A stretch of DNA of 64,000 nt from Schaalia sp. ORNL0103 (GCF_019429565.1 NZ_JAHXSA010000001.1:806001-870000), one strand, 5' to 3'. Shown: positions 18,247-26,468, numbered from the stretch's first letter. Program-made: numbers and translations. Notes: generated from the sequence alone by a model not told the origin.

Positions 18247-19827
18247 ATGACTTCAGTGACTGATATTCGTCCCACGATCGCGCCGGTCTCGTTGAAGGCT
18301 GCCTTAGCGGGCCTGGACATCCAGGGGCTCTACGGCTCCGATGGCTCGGCTGCGCAGATCGCCGCGTCCCCCCTCAGCCTGCGCGGCATCACCGTGTCGT
18401 CCGACGACTGCGAGGCCGACTGGCTGTTCGTCGCAATCCCGGGCCTTAAGCAGCACGGCATTCGTTTCGCGCACGCGGCGATCGAGGCCGGGGCGAGCAT
18501 CGTTCTCACCGACGAGGAGGGCCGCACGCAGGCGTTCGAACGAGGCCTGGGCGTGCCCGTCATTCAGGTGGCCGACCCGCGCGCCATCGTCCCGCAGCTC
18601 TGCGCAAACATCTACGCGTCCCCCGCCACTCGCCTCACAACGATGGCAGTGACTGGCACGAACGGAAAGACGACAACGTCCTACCTGATGCGCGCCGCCA
18701 TCGCATCACGATTCCCCAACGCGTCGCTGTGCGGCACCGTCGAAACCCACGTCGGTCCGATCTCCTTCGAGGCCGTGCGTACGACGGCCGAGGCCCCCGT
18801 CATCGCGCGCATCCTTGCGGCGACCGAAGAGTACGAGTGCGGCGCCGGCATCATCGAGCTGTCCGCGCACGCGCTCTCGCTGCACCGTGTCGACGGCATC
18901 GTCTTCGACGTAGCTGCGTTTACGAACCTCCAGCACGACCACCTGGACTACTACGGCGACATGGAGAACTACTTCCAGGCGAAGGCCCTCCTGTTCACGC
19001 CGGAGCATTCACGCCGCGGCGTTGTGTGCGTGGACGATGAATGGGGGCGCCGCCTCGCGCAGCAGGCGACCGTGCCGGTCACAACGGTGTCCGCGCTAAC
19101 CGAGGAAGCCGCCGACTGGCAGGTCCGAGATGTCACGCCCGATCAGACGATCGGACGCACCGTGTTTACCCTCGTCGACCCGTCGGGCACCGGGCACCGC
19201 GTTGCCATGCCGATCCTGGGAGAGGTCAATATTCAAAACACTGCCGTCGCGATCGTCAGCGCGGTGAGCCTCGGTATCGACCTGGCGGATGTGATCTCGG
19301 CGATCGAGGATGCTCCCCAGATCCCGGGACGCATGGAGAAGGTCAACCCGACGCCCGGCGGTCAGCCGCTCGTCATCGTCGACTACGCCCACACGCCCGA
19401 AGCTCTTGAATGGACCCTGCGATCGACCCGCGAGCTGACCCCCGGCCGCGTCGTCGTCGTCTTTGGAACGGACGGCGATCGCGATGCCACCAAGCGTGAA
19501 CACCTCGCGCAAATCGCCGCGCGTGAAGCCGACGTGCTGTGGGTGACGGACGAGAACCCGCGCACCGAGGACCCGCAGGAAATCCGCGACTACCTGCTGC
19601 GCGGCATCGCATCCGTGCGTCCGGGCATGGAAGACGTCACCGAGGTAACAACCTGCCGCCGCGACGCCGTGCGACGTGCGATCCTCGCAGCTGAGCCTGG
19701 CGACACCGTCATCATCACGGGTAAGGGCGCCGAGTGGTACCAGGAGATCCAGGGGATCCACCACCGATACAACGACGTTCCCGTTGCCGCCGAGGTCCTC
19801 GCAGGCGACGTGCGCTCGCACGAATAA
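18247..19827 (+). CDS. murE: UDP-N-acetylmuramyl tripeptide synthase MurE
   Basis: Cytoplasmic Mur ligase that adds the third amino acid to UDP-MurNAc-L-Ala-D-Glu. It has 526 residues. ATP site GTNGKT with Lys141, carbamylated-lysine motif YFQAKALLF, and DYAHTPEAL are all visible. The substrate-recognition segment reads D-E-N-P-R (residues 435-439), compared with DNPR in meso-diaminopimelate ligases and DNPA-like motifs in some L-lysine ligases, so the amino acid it adds (DAP, Lys or Orn) cannot be settled. The gene stands outside a dcw cluster, with pepN divergent upstream and der downstream. Confidence 0.92.
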   Translation: MTSVTDIRPTIAPVSLKAALAGLDIQGLYGSDGSAAQIAASPLSLRGITVSSDDCEADWLFVAIPGLKQHGIRFAHAAIEAGASIVLTDEEGRTQAFERGLGVPVIQVADPRAIVPQLCANIYASPATRLTTMAVTGTNGKTTTSYLMRAAIASRFPNASLCGTVETHVGPISFEAVRTTAEAPVIARILAATEEYECGAGIIELSAHALSLHRVDGIVFDVAAFTNLQHDHLDYYGDMENYFQAKALLFTPEHSRRGVVCVDDEWGRRLAQQATVPVTTVSALTEEAADWQVRDVTPDQTIGRTVFTLVDPSGTGHRVAMPILGEVNIQNTAVAIVSAVSLGIDLADVISAIEDAPQIPGRMEKVNPTPGGQPLVIVDYAHTPEALEWTLRSTRELTPGRVVVVFGTDGDRDATKREHLAQIAAREADVLWVTDENPRTEDPQEIRDYLLRGIASVRPGMEDVTEVTTCRRDAVRRAILAAEPGDTVIITGKGAEWYQEIQGIHHRYNDVPVAAEVLAGDVRSHE

Positions 19828-19846
19828 ACGCTGCGAAGCTGTGAAC

Positions 19847-19889
19847 TGGCGCGCCGCAGGGGCTCCCATCGGGCCTTTGCGGCGCGCCA
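19847..19889 (+). terminator. Terminator hairpin after murE
   Basis: A 12-bp perfect stem (19847-19858 with 19878-19889) lies between the murE stop (19827) and the der start (19907). It has a long loop with further partial pairing and no T-run. It probably reduces readthrough from murE into der. Confidence 0.55.
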
Positions 19890-19906
19890 CGCCGTAGACT
19901 GGGCGG

Positions 19907-21460
19907 GTGAATGACTTTGACAACCAGCCCGACGCGACCGCCGAATTCGACGCGGACGCCGCCGAGAACTACATCGCCGACGCAGCCGGCGCAGCGCCGG
20001 ACGCGATCGAACTGAGCGACGAAGAGACCGAGGCTCGTGCCCGTCTCATGCGCGCCAACCTCGACCAATTCGACTTGGACGAGGAGGACCTGGCGCTCCT
20101 GGCCGGCGAGTCTGCGCTCGCGGACTCTGACGACGTCGCCGCCGGTCTGCCCGTTCTTGCAGTCGTCGGCCGCCCCAACGTCGGCAAGTCCACGCTGGTC
20201 AACCGCATCCTTGGTCGCCGCGAGGCGGTCGTACAGGATACACCGGGCGTCACCCGCGATCGCGTCTCGTACCCCGCCGAATGGGCGGGTCGTGACTTCA
20301 CGCTCGTCGACACCGGCGGCTGGGAGATCGACGTCAAGGGTCTGGATCGTTCCGTCGCCGAGCAGGCCGAGATCGCCGTCGACCTCGCTGACGCTGTCGT
20401 CCTCGTCCTGGATGCGACCGTCGGCGTCACTGCCTCGGACGAGCGCATCGTGGAGATGCTGCGCGCCAAGAAGAAGCCGATCATCCTGGCCGCTAACAAG
20501 GTGGATTCTCCCCTGCAGGAGGCCGACGCTGCCTACCTGTGGAGCCTTGGCCTGGGCGAGCCATACCCCATTTCCGCCCTGCATGGACGTGGCACCGGCG
20601 ATCTCCTGGACGTCGTCATGGAGGTCCTCCCGACCGAGTCGGCCGTTGCCTCGGCGCTGCCGTCCGGCGGTCCGCGTCGCGTCGCCCTCGTCGGTCGTCC
20701 CAACGTTGGCAAGTCGTCCCTGCTGAACGCGCTGGCCGGCGGCGAGCGCGTCGTCGTCAACGAACTCGCCGGCACCACGCGTGACCCCGTCGATGAGCTC
20801 ATTGAGCTCGACGGCCGCTCGTGGTGGTTCGTCGACACCGCGGGTATCCGCCGCAAGATGCACCGGACGACAGGCGCCGACTACTACGCCTCCATCCGTA
20901 CCCAGGCTGCGATCGAGAAGGCCGAGGTCGCCCTCGTCCTCATCGACGGTTCGGCGCCGCTCACCGAGCAGGACGTGCGAGTCGTCCAGCAGGTCATCGA
21001 CGCGGGCCGCGCGCTCGTCGTCGTCACCAACAAGTGGGATCTCGTCGACGAGGACCGCCAGAAGGAGATCAAGAACGAGCTCGAGCGCGAGCTGGTTCAG
21101 ATCCAGTGGGCGCCGCGCATCAACCTGGCCGCGAAGACCGGCTGGCACACTAACCGCATCGTGCGTGCCCTCGACACTGCGCTCGAAGGCTGGGAGACCC
21201 GTATCCCCACCGGACAGCTCAACGCGTTCCTCGGTCAGCTCGTTGCCGCGCACCCCCACCCGCTGCGTGGCGGCAAGCAGCCCCGCATCCTCTTCGGCAC
21301 CCAGGCCTCGAGCAAGCCCCCGCGCTTCGTGCTCTTCACGACTGGCTTCCTCGACCCCGGATACCGCCGCTTTATCGAACGGCGCCTGCGCGAGACTTTC
21401 GGCTTCGCCGGCACACCGATTCAGATTTCGGTGCGTGTGCGCGAGAAGCGACGCAGGTAA
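19907..21460 (+). CDS. der: Ribosome-assembly GTPase Der (EngA)
   Basis: Double-GTPase needed for 50S ribosome maturation. It has 517 residues. Two G domains are visible (P-loops GRPNVGKS at about 88 and about 264, G2/G3 motifs TRDRV...DTGG and TRDPV...DTAG, NKVD and NKWD), then a KH-like domain ending in basic residues. The first 85 or so residues are a strongly acidic extension (20 or more Asp/Glu) ahead of the first G domain, longer than the short N-termini of non-actinobacterial Der. It starts with GTG at 19907. In actinobacteria der normally follows cmk directly or is fused to it; here cmk lies 5 kb away on the other strand. Confidence 0.95.
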   Translation: MNDFDNQPDATAEFDADAAENYIADAAGAAPDAIELSDEETEARARLMRANLDQFDLDEEDLALLAGESALADSDDVAAGLPVLAVVGRPNVGKSTLVNRILGRREAVVQDTPGVTRDRVSYPAEWAGRDFTLVDTGGWEIDVKGLDRSVAEQAEIAVDLADAVVLVLDATVGVTASDERIVEMLRAKKKPIILAANKVDSPLQEADAAYLWSLGLGEPYPISALHGRGTGDLLDVVMEVLPTESAVASALPSGGPRRVALVGRPNVGKSSLLNALAGGERVVVNELAGTTRDPVDELIELDGRSWWFVDTAGIRRKMHRTTGADYYASIRTQAAIEKAEVALVLIDGSAPLTEQDVRVVQQVIDAGRALVVVTNKWDLVDEDRQKEIKNELERELVQIQWAPRINLAAKTGWHTNRIVRALDTALEGWETRIPTGQLNAFLGQLVAAHPHPLRGGKQPRILFGTQASSKPPRFVLFTTGFLDPGYRRFIERRLRETFGFAGTPIQISVRVREKRRR

Positions 21461-21474
21461 GGACGCTGAGACGC

Positions 21475-21504
21475 GTGGCCCGCTTCCCCCTGGAGGCGGG
21501 CCAC
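21475..21504 (+). terminator. Terminator hairpin after der
   Basis: A 9-bp perfect GC-rich stem (GTGGCCCGC with GCGGGCCAC) around a 12-base loop begins 15 bases after the der stop. No T-run follows. Confidence 0.55.
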
Positions 21505-21529
21505 ACCCGTACCTACACTCCCCCGGCGT

Positions 21530-21568
21530 GTATCCACAGGGTCGTTTCGCCCAGCGTCGTTATCCACA
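21530..21568 (+). promoter_or_regulatory. Pair of DnaA boxes
   Basis: TTATCCACA at 21560-21568 is the consensus DnaA box. GTATCCACA at 21530-21538 differs by one base, in the same orientation and 30 bp (about three helical turns) upstream. They lie between the der terminator and tag. Two boxes are far too few for an origin; DnaA titration or regulation of tag is possible. Confidence 0.45.
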
Positions 21569-21620
21569 AGCATCACGGCCTTCCCTTGACCGTTGAACGC
21601 TGGGCGCGCAGGATCGACAC

Positions 21621-22256
21621 ATGGACACAACACTCATCCAATCCGCAGTTCTCCCCCTAGCCTCCGGACTCACCCTGTGCGATGACGGGCTCATCCGGCC
21701 CACGTGGGCCTCCCACGACGAGCTGTTACGCAGCTACTACGACACCGAATGGGGGTTGCCCATTCACGACGAGGCCGGCGTTTTCGAACGTCTCGTCTTG
21801 GAGGGTTTCCAGGCCGGACTCTCATGGCGCACCGTCCTGGCCAAACGGGAGGCTTTCCGGCAGGCTTTTGACGGATTTGTTCCCGATCGCGTCGCAGCGT
21901 TCACAAGCGATGACGTCGATCACCTCGTGAGCACACCCGGGATTATTCACAATCGCCGCAAGATCGACGCGGCGATCAGCAACGCTCGCGCGACGGTTGC
22001 CATGAGGAACGATTCTGCCGTGGCAGACGGCCCGTCGCATCTGGGCGAACTGGTCTGGTCGTATCGGCCGACGCTCGATCCGCTTCCGCGTTCGAAGGAC
22101 GAGGTGCCCACACAGCTGCCGGAATCCGTAGCGCTCGCCGCCGACCTCAAGAGCCGTGGTTTTTGCTTCGTGGGTCCAACGACGATGCTCGCGCTCATGG
22201 CGGCGATCGGCATCGTCAACACCGATATCGTGGGAACGCACCGCAGGCCTCGGTGA
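21621..22256 (+). CDS. tag: DNA-3-methyladenine glycosylase I
   Basis: Base-excision repair enzyme that removes 3-methyladenine. It has 211 residues; the family core EWGLPIHDEAGVFERLVLEG, FQAGLSWRTVLAKREAFRQAF and C-terminal GFCFVGPTTMLALMAAIGIVN are clear. The N-terminal CDDGLIRPTW and C-terminal GTHRR segments, which carry the zinc-snap residues in Escherichia coli Tag, are partly kept. A weak AGGA site precedes the ATG. Two DnaA boxes lie in its upstream region. Confidence 0.9.
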   Translation: MDTTLIQSAVLPLASGLTLCDDGLIRPTWASHDELLRSYYDTEWGLPIHDEAGVFERLVLEGFQAGLSWRTVLAKREAFRQAFDGFVPDRVAAFTSDDVDHLVSTPGIIHNRRKIDAAISNARATVAMRNDSAVADGPSHLGELVWSYRPTLDPLPRSKDEVPTQLPESVALAADLKSRGFCFVGPTTMLALMAAIGIVNTDIVGTHRRPR

Positions 22257-22316
22257 AGCACGCAGCGAACGTGGCTGGCGTCCTCGCAGGGCCGCGGAAT
22301 CTGGCATGATGGTGCC

Positions 22317-22829
22317 ATGGCACTGTCACAGAAGCTTCTCAGTCAGGACGAGGTTGTCGTCCGCCACATGCACACGCACATCAAGACCCTGCTGCCCGCG
22401 ATCATCGTGGAGTCGATCCTCGTGATCGCAGCGGCGGTCGGTTCGTTCTACGTCCCCGAGAACGCGCGCTACTGGGCACTTGCGACCATCTGGATCGCAG
22501 TGCTCCTCCTGTCGATTCCGCTCATCCTTGTTCCCTGGATTAAGTGGATTACGACAACCTACACGGTGACGACGAAGCGAGTCATCACCCGCACGGGCAT
22601 CATCAAGCGCACCGGTCACGACCTGCCGCTCACCCGCATCTCCGACATCCAGATCGAAAAGGACTTCGACGACCGGATCTTCGGTTGCGGCACGCTCGCC
22701 CTCCAGACCTCCGCTGACGATCCGTTGCTGCTGCGCGACGTGCCGAAGGTTGAGACGGTGCAGGTCGAGATCTCCAATCTGCTCTTCCACGACATCCAGG
22801 GAGCTATCGACGCGGATCCGACGAGTTGA
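22317..22829 (+). CDS. bPH2-domain (DUF304) membrane protein
   Basis: Protein of 170 residues with two adjacent transmembrane helices (about 24-45 and 50-72), followed by a bacterial PH domain of the YdbS/DUF304 type (TTTYTVTTKRVITRTGIIKR...LPLTRISDIQIEKDFDDRIFGCG). The family is common and membrane-associated; its biochemical role is unknown. It stands between tag and the DUF421 gene on the same strand. Confidence 0.8.
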   Translation: MALSQKLLSQDEVVVRHMHTHIKTLLPAIIVESILVIAAAVGSFYVPENARYWALATIWIAVLLLSIPLILVPWIKWITTTYTVTTKRVITRTGIIKRTGHDLPLTRISDIQIEKDFDDRIFGCGTLALQTSADDPLLLRDVPKVETVQVEISNLLFHDIQGAIDADPTS

Positions 22830-22875
22830 TCACACCACGCCAAACCGCGTCCCCACGTGCGAATAGACTGCTCTC

Positions 22876-23670
22876 ATGTTCGATATTCATGGTTTCGAGA
22901 TGACGGTCTTTAAGCTCCTGATCGGTATCACCCTGATCGTCCTCCACCTGCGCCTCACTGGCAAGCAGCGGACGGTCCAGCTGACACCGATCGACTTTAT
23001 CGGGAACTTTATCCTCGGCGGCGTTATCGGCGGCGTCATCTACAACCACGCAATCTCGTTCGCGGAGTACATCAGCTTCCTGCTCGTCACCTTTGGAATC
23101 ATCTCCGGCCTGAACTACCTGATGTCGAAGTTCATGTCGACCCGCTCTCTCGTGATGGGAAAGGCGTACACGATCATCGAGGGCGGGCGATTTACTCAGG
23201 ACGCGCTCGACAACACGGATAACAAGCTCGACCCAGTCGAGTTTCTCGCAGAGCTACGCGGCATGGGCATCTTTTCACTGAGCGACATCAGCCTCGTACA
23301 ACGCGAAGCCAACGGCTCCCTGACGGTACGGCGCAAGGGCGAGGGCGGCGTCAACTACGTCCTGGTGTCCAATGGCCAGATCGTAGCTGACAACCTCAAC
23401 CTCGCCCACCGAGACGAGGATTGGCTGCGACACGAAATTTCTCAGGCCGGTATCGGTGAACTGGAAGACCTCTTCATCGTGGAACTGACTCCCGATAACC
23501 GATTGAACATTGTCGACGAGTCCGGCAATACGACGGCCATGAGTATTTCCGATCCCGCTGTCAACGTCGTCACGACTGTGACTGAGTTCCTGAACCCCGA
23601 TTCGCAGGCGCCCACCCTCGAGGAGTTTGCAGCCGATAACACCGACACAGGCGCTGGGACTTCCGAGTGA
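22876..23670 (+). CDS. DUF421 (YetF-type) membrane protein
   Basis: Protein of 264 residues. Three N-terminal hydrophobic segments (to about residue 90) are followed by the DUF421 cytoplasmic domain (LRLTGKQRTVQLTPIDFIGN at the membrane edge; MGIFSLSDISLVQREANGSL in the soluble part) and an acidic tail. The family is linked to spore and envelope functions in Bacillus but has no settled activity. The next features are a terminator and then the insertion sequence. Confidence 0.8.
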   Translation: MFDIHGFEMTVFKLLIGITLIVLHLRLTGKQRTVQLTPIDFIGNFILGGVIGGVIYNHAISFAEYISFLLVTFGIISGLNYLMSKFMSTRSLVMGKAYTIIEGGRFTQDALDNTDNKLDPVEFLAELRGMGIFSLSDISLVQREANGSLTVRRKGEGGVNYVLVSNGQIVADNLNLAHRDEDWLRHEISQAGIGELEDLFIVELTPDNRLNIVDESGNTTAMSISDPAVNVVTTVTEFLNPDSQAPTLEEFAADNTDTGAGTSE

Positions 23671-23697
23671 GCATCCTCTAGCCCCCGACGCAGCACT

Positions 23698-23733
23698 GCC
23701 CCGGCCTCGTTCTTCTTTGGACGAGGCCGGGGC
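23698..23733 (+). terminator. Terminator hairpin after DUF421 gene
   Basis: A 13-bp perfect stem GCCCCGGCCTCGT with ACGAGGCCGGGGC around a 10-base T-rich loop. It is one of several hairpins in the window built on the same CCCCGGCCTCGT core. Confidence 0.65.
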
Positions 23734-24092
23734 TGTACTTCGGGCCAGCTCACGCGGCTCGTGCGCATATCGGTGTGTGCACTGGAAGCCGAGTGAATGC
23801 GCCGCAACCGCGCATGACCATCACCGTGGCCGCATAGATAAGCAGGTCGAAATCATCCCCGTTGACGACTTCGACCTGTGAAACAGTTTACTGCAGTCCT
23901 TGAATGAAATGTGTCCGTTGCAACGGGCAAATCCCGCCGCTTCTACCTGCGAAATTACGTGAAAGATTAGCCGAAAACCCGCGTTTACCAGTCGAAATAA
24001 AACCGCAAAATACTGCGTCACATTTCGGTTACAAAGCGAGTTGGCAACACAGATCAGGGACGGAGGTCCCCACCGATCCCCGGCACGTCAAC
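23734..24092. other. Intergenic stretch without a convincing gene, AT-enriched
   Basis: About 360 bases between the DUF421 terminator and the insertion sequence. By eye 23880-24050 is richer in A and T than the surroundings. A 9-bp inverted repeat CAGGTCGAA/TTCGACCTG lies at 23843-23878. A reading frame beginning at 23904 crosses into the insertion sequence and has no recognisable motif, so I do not call it a gene. It may be a decayed remnant or a regulatory region. Confidence 0.4.
24085..24092 (+). repeat. Target-site duplication, left copy
   Basis: ACGTCAAC directly abuts the left end of the insertion sequence and is repeated exactly at 25478-25485 next to the right end. Eight bases fits the IS256 group. 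Confidence 0.9.
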
Positions 24093-24119
24093 GGGTTAAG
24101 GGTCAAAATGTGTGTCCGG
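24093..24119 (+). repeat. Left terminal inverted repeat of the IS
   Basis: 27-bp end, inverted with respect to 25451-25477, one mismatch at position 25. Confidence 0.92.
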
Positions 24120-24161
24120 AATCGCGGATTTTCACGGATTGACCTGTAGGTTTCCGGAAAG

Positions 24162-24182
24162 TATATGCTCCGGAAGCATATA
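24162..24182 (+). other. AT-rich hairpin upstream of transposase
   Basis: TATATGCT and AGCATATA form an 8-bp perfect stem with a CCGGA loop inside the insertion sequence, 72 bases before the transposase start. It may be part of the transposase promoter or a device that limits readthrough expression after insertion. Confidence 0.4.
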
Positions 24183-24253
24183 TCTAGCCCCCGACGGGAA
24201 ATCCTCGGTGTGGCAGCCGTGATGTGCTATGCGCGGCGTGGTGTGGTGTCGCA

Positions 24254-25432
24254 ATGTCGAAGAACCAACCACGCTGCCACTGCGGCGGTGAAATGAAACG
24301 CAACGGCACCACCAGCAAAGGCACCACCAGATGGCGCTGCAAACAATGCGGCGCCTCCAGCGTCAAACGTCGAAACGACATCACCAACGCGGCAGTGTTC
24401 ACCCAGTTCATCGAGCATTGCACCACCGCAATATCACTCGACGACCTAGCCAAACGAAACGGTGTTAGCCGCGCCACCATGAAGCGGCGCTTCAAGTGGT
24501 GCTGGCTCGTTGATGTGCCTGACCCCACCGCCGGCCACCACAAGCGGATCTACGACCAGGTATTTCTCGATGGCACCTACACCGCCGGTGGCTGCCTGAT
24601 CGTCGCGGCGACCATCGACCACGTGATCGCCTGGCACTGGTGCAAACACGAAACCACCCGCGACTACCAACTGCTGCTTGAACGCATCGAAGCCCCACTC
24701 ATCGCCGTCATCGACGGCGGCCAAGGCGCATACAGCGCAATCAAAAAGTGCTGGCCGACTACGAAAATTCAACGCTGCCTCGTCCACGCCCAACGCGTGG
24801 TCCGCCGCTACACCACCACCAACCCACGCACCGATGCCGGGCGCACCATCTACCGACTTGCGCTGAAACTGACCCGGATCACCACACTGGATGAAGCCGC
24901 CGCGTGGGGTGTGCAACTGCACGAGTTTTCAACGATCTACCGGGAATGGATGAACGAGAAAACCATGATCAAAGACCCCAAAACAGGTGCATGGACCCGC
25001 GTGTGGACCCACCACAACGTGCGCAAGGCCTACAACAGCCTCAACCATCTTTGGCGGTCCGAGATGCTGTTTGTCTACCTCAACCCGCCAGCAGGAGTCC
25101 TTGCGCCCGAGCGGATCAAATCCACCACCAACAGCTTAGAAGGCGGCATCAACGCCCAGCTCAAACTGCTCGCCAGAACCCACCGCGGCAGATCAGGCGA
25201 ACGACAACGCCGCATGCTGGATTGGTGGCTCTACTTAAAAACGGAACTGCCTGACGATCCAGTACGAATCGCCAGGCAGTCCGACTGGGGCCAGGGCCAA
25301 CTCGCCAAAGTATCCACCCTGACCCAAACCGAGAACCAAGCCGACCACGAAACAGGACGCCCAGCCCTCTACGACAACGCTATCGACACCGACTACACCC
25401 ACTCAATCGGCATTCAAAAAGGCCAAATCTAA
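24254..25432 (+). CDS. IS1249-like transposase
   Basis: DDE transposase of 392 residues. An N-terminal zinc ribbon (CHCGGEMKRNGTTSKGTTRW then CKQCG) is followed by an HTH (SLDDLAKRNGVSRATMKRRF). The RNase-H-like core has acidic residues Asp106 (FLDGTY), Asp154 (VIDGGQGA) and Glu296 (TTNSLEGG), with the CLVHAQR segment between. I start it at ATG 24254 (MSKNQPRC), the usual start of such proteins; an in-frame ATG at 24224 would add ten unlikely residues. The gene is uninterrupted, so the element may be active. Its codon use is richer in A and C (aac, acc, caa) than neighbouring genes. Confidence 0.92.
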   Translation: MSKNQPRCHCGGEMKRNGTTSKGTTRWRCKQCGASSVKRRNDITNAAVFTQFIEHCTTAISLDDLAKRNGVSRATMKRRFKWCWLVDVPDPTAGHHKRIYDQVFLDGTYTAGGCLIVAATIDHVIAWHWCKHETTRDYQLLLERIEAPLIAVIDGGQGAYSAIKKCWPTTKIQRCLVHAQRVVRRYTTTNPRTDAGRTIYRLALKLTRITTLDEAAAWGVQLHEFSTIYREWMNEKTMIKDPKTGAWTRVWTHHNVRKAYNSLNHLWRSEMLFVYLNPPAGVLAPERIKSTTNSLEGGINAQLKLLARTHRGRSGERQRRMLDWWLYLKTELPDDPVRIARQSDWGQGQLAKVSTLTQTENQADHETGRPALYDNAIDTDYTHSIGIQKGQI

Positions 25433-25450
25433 CCCCCGCGACACGCCGAG

Positions 25451-25477
25451 CCAGACACACATTTTGACCCTTAACCC
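25451..25477 (-). repeat. Right terminal inverted repeat of the IS
   Basis: 27-bp end pairing with 24093-24119; it starts 18 bases after the transposase stop. Confidence 0.92.
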
Positions 25478-25485
25478 ACGTCAAC
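25478..25485 (+). repeat. Target-site duplication, right copy
   Basis: ACGTCAAC, identical to 24085-24092. Confidence 0.9.
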
Positions 25486-25501
25486 TTCGGTTCAACGCAT
25501 A

Positions 25502-25532
25502 CAAAAAACCACGAGGAGCATGTCCTCGCGGT
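25502..25532 (-). terminator. Rho-independent terminator of tRNA-Pro
   Basis: On the minus strand a 10-bp stem (ACCGCGAGGA with TCCTCGTGGT, one G-T pair) with loop CATGC is followed by TTTTTT, just after the tRNA 3' end. It is the clearest intrinsic terminator in this part of the window. Confidence 0.85.
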
Positions 25533-25540
25533 TCTTTTCG

Positions 25541-25614
<74 letters not shown>

Positions 25615-25645
25615 TATTCAGTTCGTCGCCGTGGCGACCTGTAGA

Positions 25646-25675
25646 ACTATAGCGCACCTTGACGAAGTCAGGCAA
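25646..25675 (-). promoter_or_regulatory. Promoter of tRNA-Pro
   Basis: On the minus strand TTGCCT (25670-25675) and TATAGT (25646-25651) are separated by 18 bp, about 30 bases upstream of the tRNA 5' end, a good match to principal-sigma promoters. Confidence 0.6.
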
Positions 25676-25834
25676 GCCGACCGCAGTGCGCCGCACCACA
25701 CCCTCGTCAGATTGAGCTGATACGCAGCTCGCCCCCGAGGCACGTGTCAGAAGCCGGAACAGATGAATAGACGCTCATAAGGTGACTACACTGTCCTTCG
25801 TCCGCATCCCATGCATCTACGAGAGCTTCTTTTG

Positions 25835-26458
25835 ATGACCAGTCGACACCTCCTCTCAGTCACGGCGAGCCTTGCTCTGGCAGCCGCAGGCTTCCTTGCA
25901 CCCGCGTTCATCACGCAGGGGTCCGCTGCGCTAGCGAGCCCGACGGTGACCACGCTTGCAAGTGTCCCCGCGCAGGCGCCCACCAGCATGACTCCGGGAA
26001 CGCGAGCACAGACGCAGGCGGTGACAATGCCGGCGAGGCGCATCCGAATCCGCTCGCACTCCAACAATCCCACGATCACAATCATCTCCTGGATCCTGGC
26101 AATCCTCATTGTTGGTGGCGGTATTCTGGTCCGCTTCGCGATCTTCAAGGCCACTCAGCGCAACTCGACCCCGCCGACGGCATTCAACGGCCCCAATGGC
26201 CCCCAGTACGGCGTGACAGGAAACAACTACGGAACCCCTGGAACCGGCTACGGCACTGCGGGAACCGGATACGGTACGGCTGGAACCGGCTATGGAAGCG
26301 CTGGAACCGGATACGGAACCCCTGGAGCCGGCTACGGCACTGCGGGAGCCGGATACGGAACCGCAGCGGACGCGGCACAGCCAGGCTTCCCGGCATACGG
26401 CACAGGGGCCTACGGCAACCAGCAGGGCGTCCAGGGACCCTACGGAACAGGATTCTGA
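25835..26458 (+). CDS. Membrane protein with Gly/Tyr heptad repeats, unknown function
   Basis: Unrecognised protein of about 207 residues. A signal peptide (MTSRHLLSVTASLALAAAGF) is followed by a low-complexity stretch, an Arg-rich patch (RRIRIRS), a second transmembrane helix (IISWILAILIVGGGILVRF), and a cytoplasmic or extracellular tail made of six heptads of the form G-T/S-A/P-G-T/A-G-Y, then further YG-rich sequence. I prefer ATG 25835, where the signal peptide begins; ATG 25811 is also possible. Such Gly/Tyr tails are seen in adhesive or phase-forming proteins, but nothing here proves such a role. Confidence 0.65.
   Translation: MTSRHLLSVTASLALAAAGFLAPAFITQGSAALASPTVTTLASVPAQAPTSMTPGTRAQTQAVTMPARRIRIRSHSNNPTITIISWILAILIVGGGILVRFAIFKATQRNSTPPTAFNGPNGPQYGVTGNNYGTPGTGYGTAGTGYGTAGTGYGSAGTGYGTPGAGYGTAGAGYGTAADAAQPGFPAYGTGAYGNQQGVQGPYGTGF
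26231..26356 (+). repeat. Six tandem 21-bp repeats coding Gly/Tyr heptads
   Basis: Six in-frame units encode GTPGTGY, GTAGTGY (twice), GSAGTGY, GTPGAGY and GTAGAGY. The DNA copies differ mainly at synonymous positions. Unit number could vary between strains by slippage or recombination. Confidence 0.85.
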
Positions 26459-26468
26459 GCCTTTCACC

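Larger units (their letters stand above)
24093..25477 (+). mobile_element. Insertion sequence, IS256 group, IS1249-like (1385 bp)
   Basis: A complete element: terminal inverted repeats at 24093-24119 and 25451-25477 match at 26 of 27 positions, both beginning GGGTTAAGGGTCAAAATGTG. It carries one intact transposase gene. An 8-bp direct repeat flanks it perfectly. Between the left end and the transposase lies a hairpin (24162-24182) that may influence transposase expression. It sits between the DUF421 gene and tRNA-Pro and disrupts no recognised gene. Confidence 0.93.

Noticed and set aside
21510-21620. Replication origin
   Set aside because: Only two DnaA boxes, no AT-rich unwinding element, and no dnaA or dnaN genes in the neighbourhood.
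23904-24149. Small open frame of 81 codons crossing the left end of the IS
   Set aside because: It runs from intergenic DNA into the insertion sequence, has no known motif and no ribosome site.
26231-26356. CRISPR-like tandem repeats
   Set aside because: The 21-bp units are contiguous, in frame and vary at synonymous positions, so they are coding repeats without spacers.
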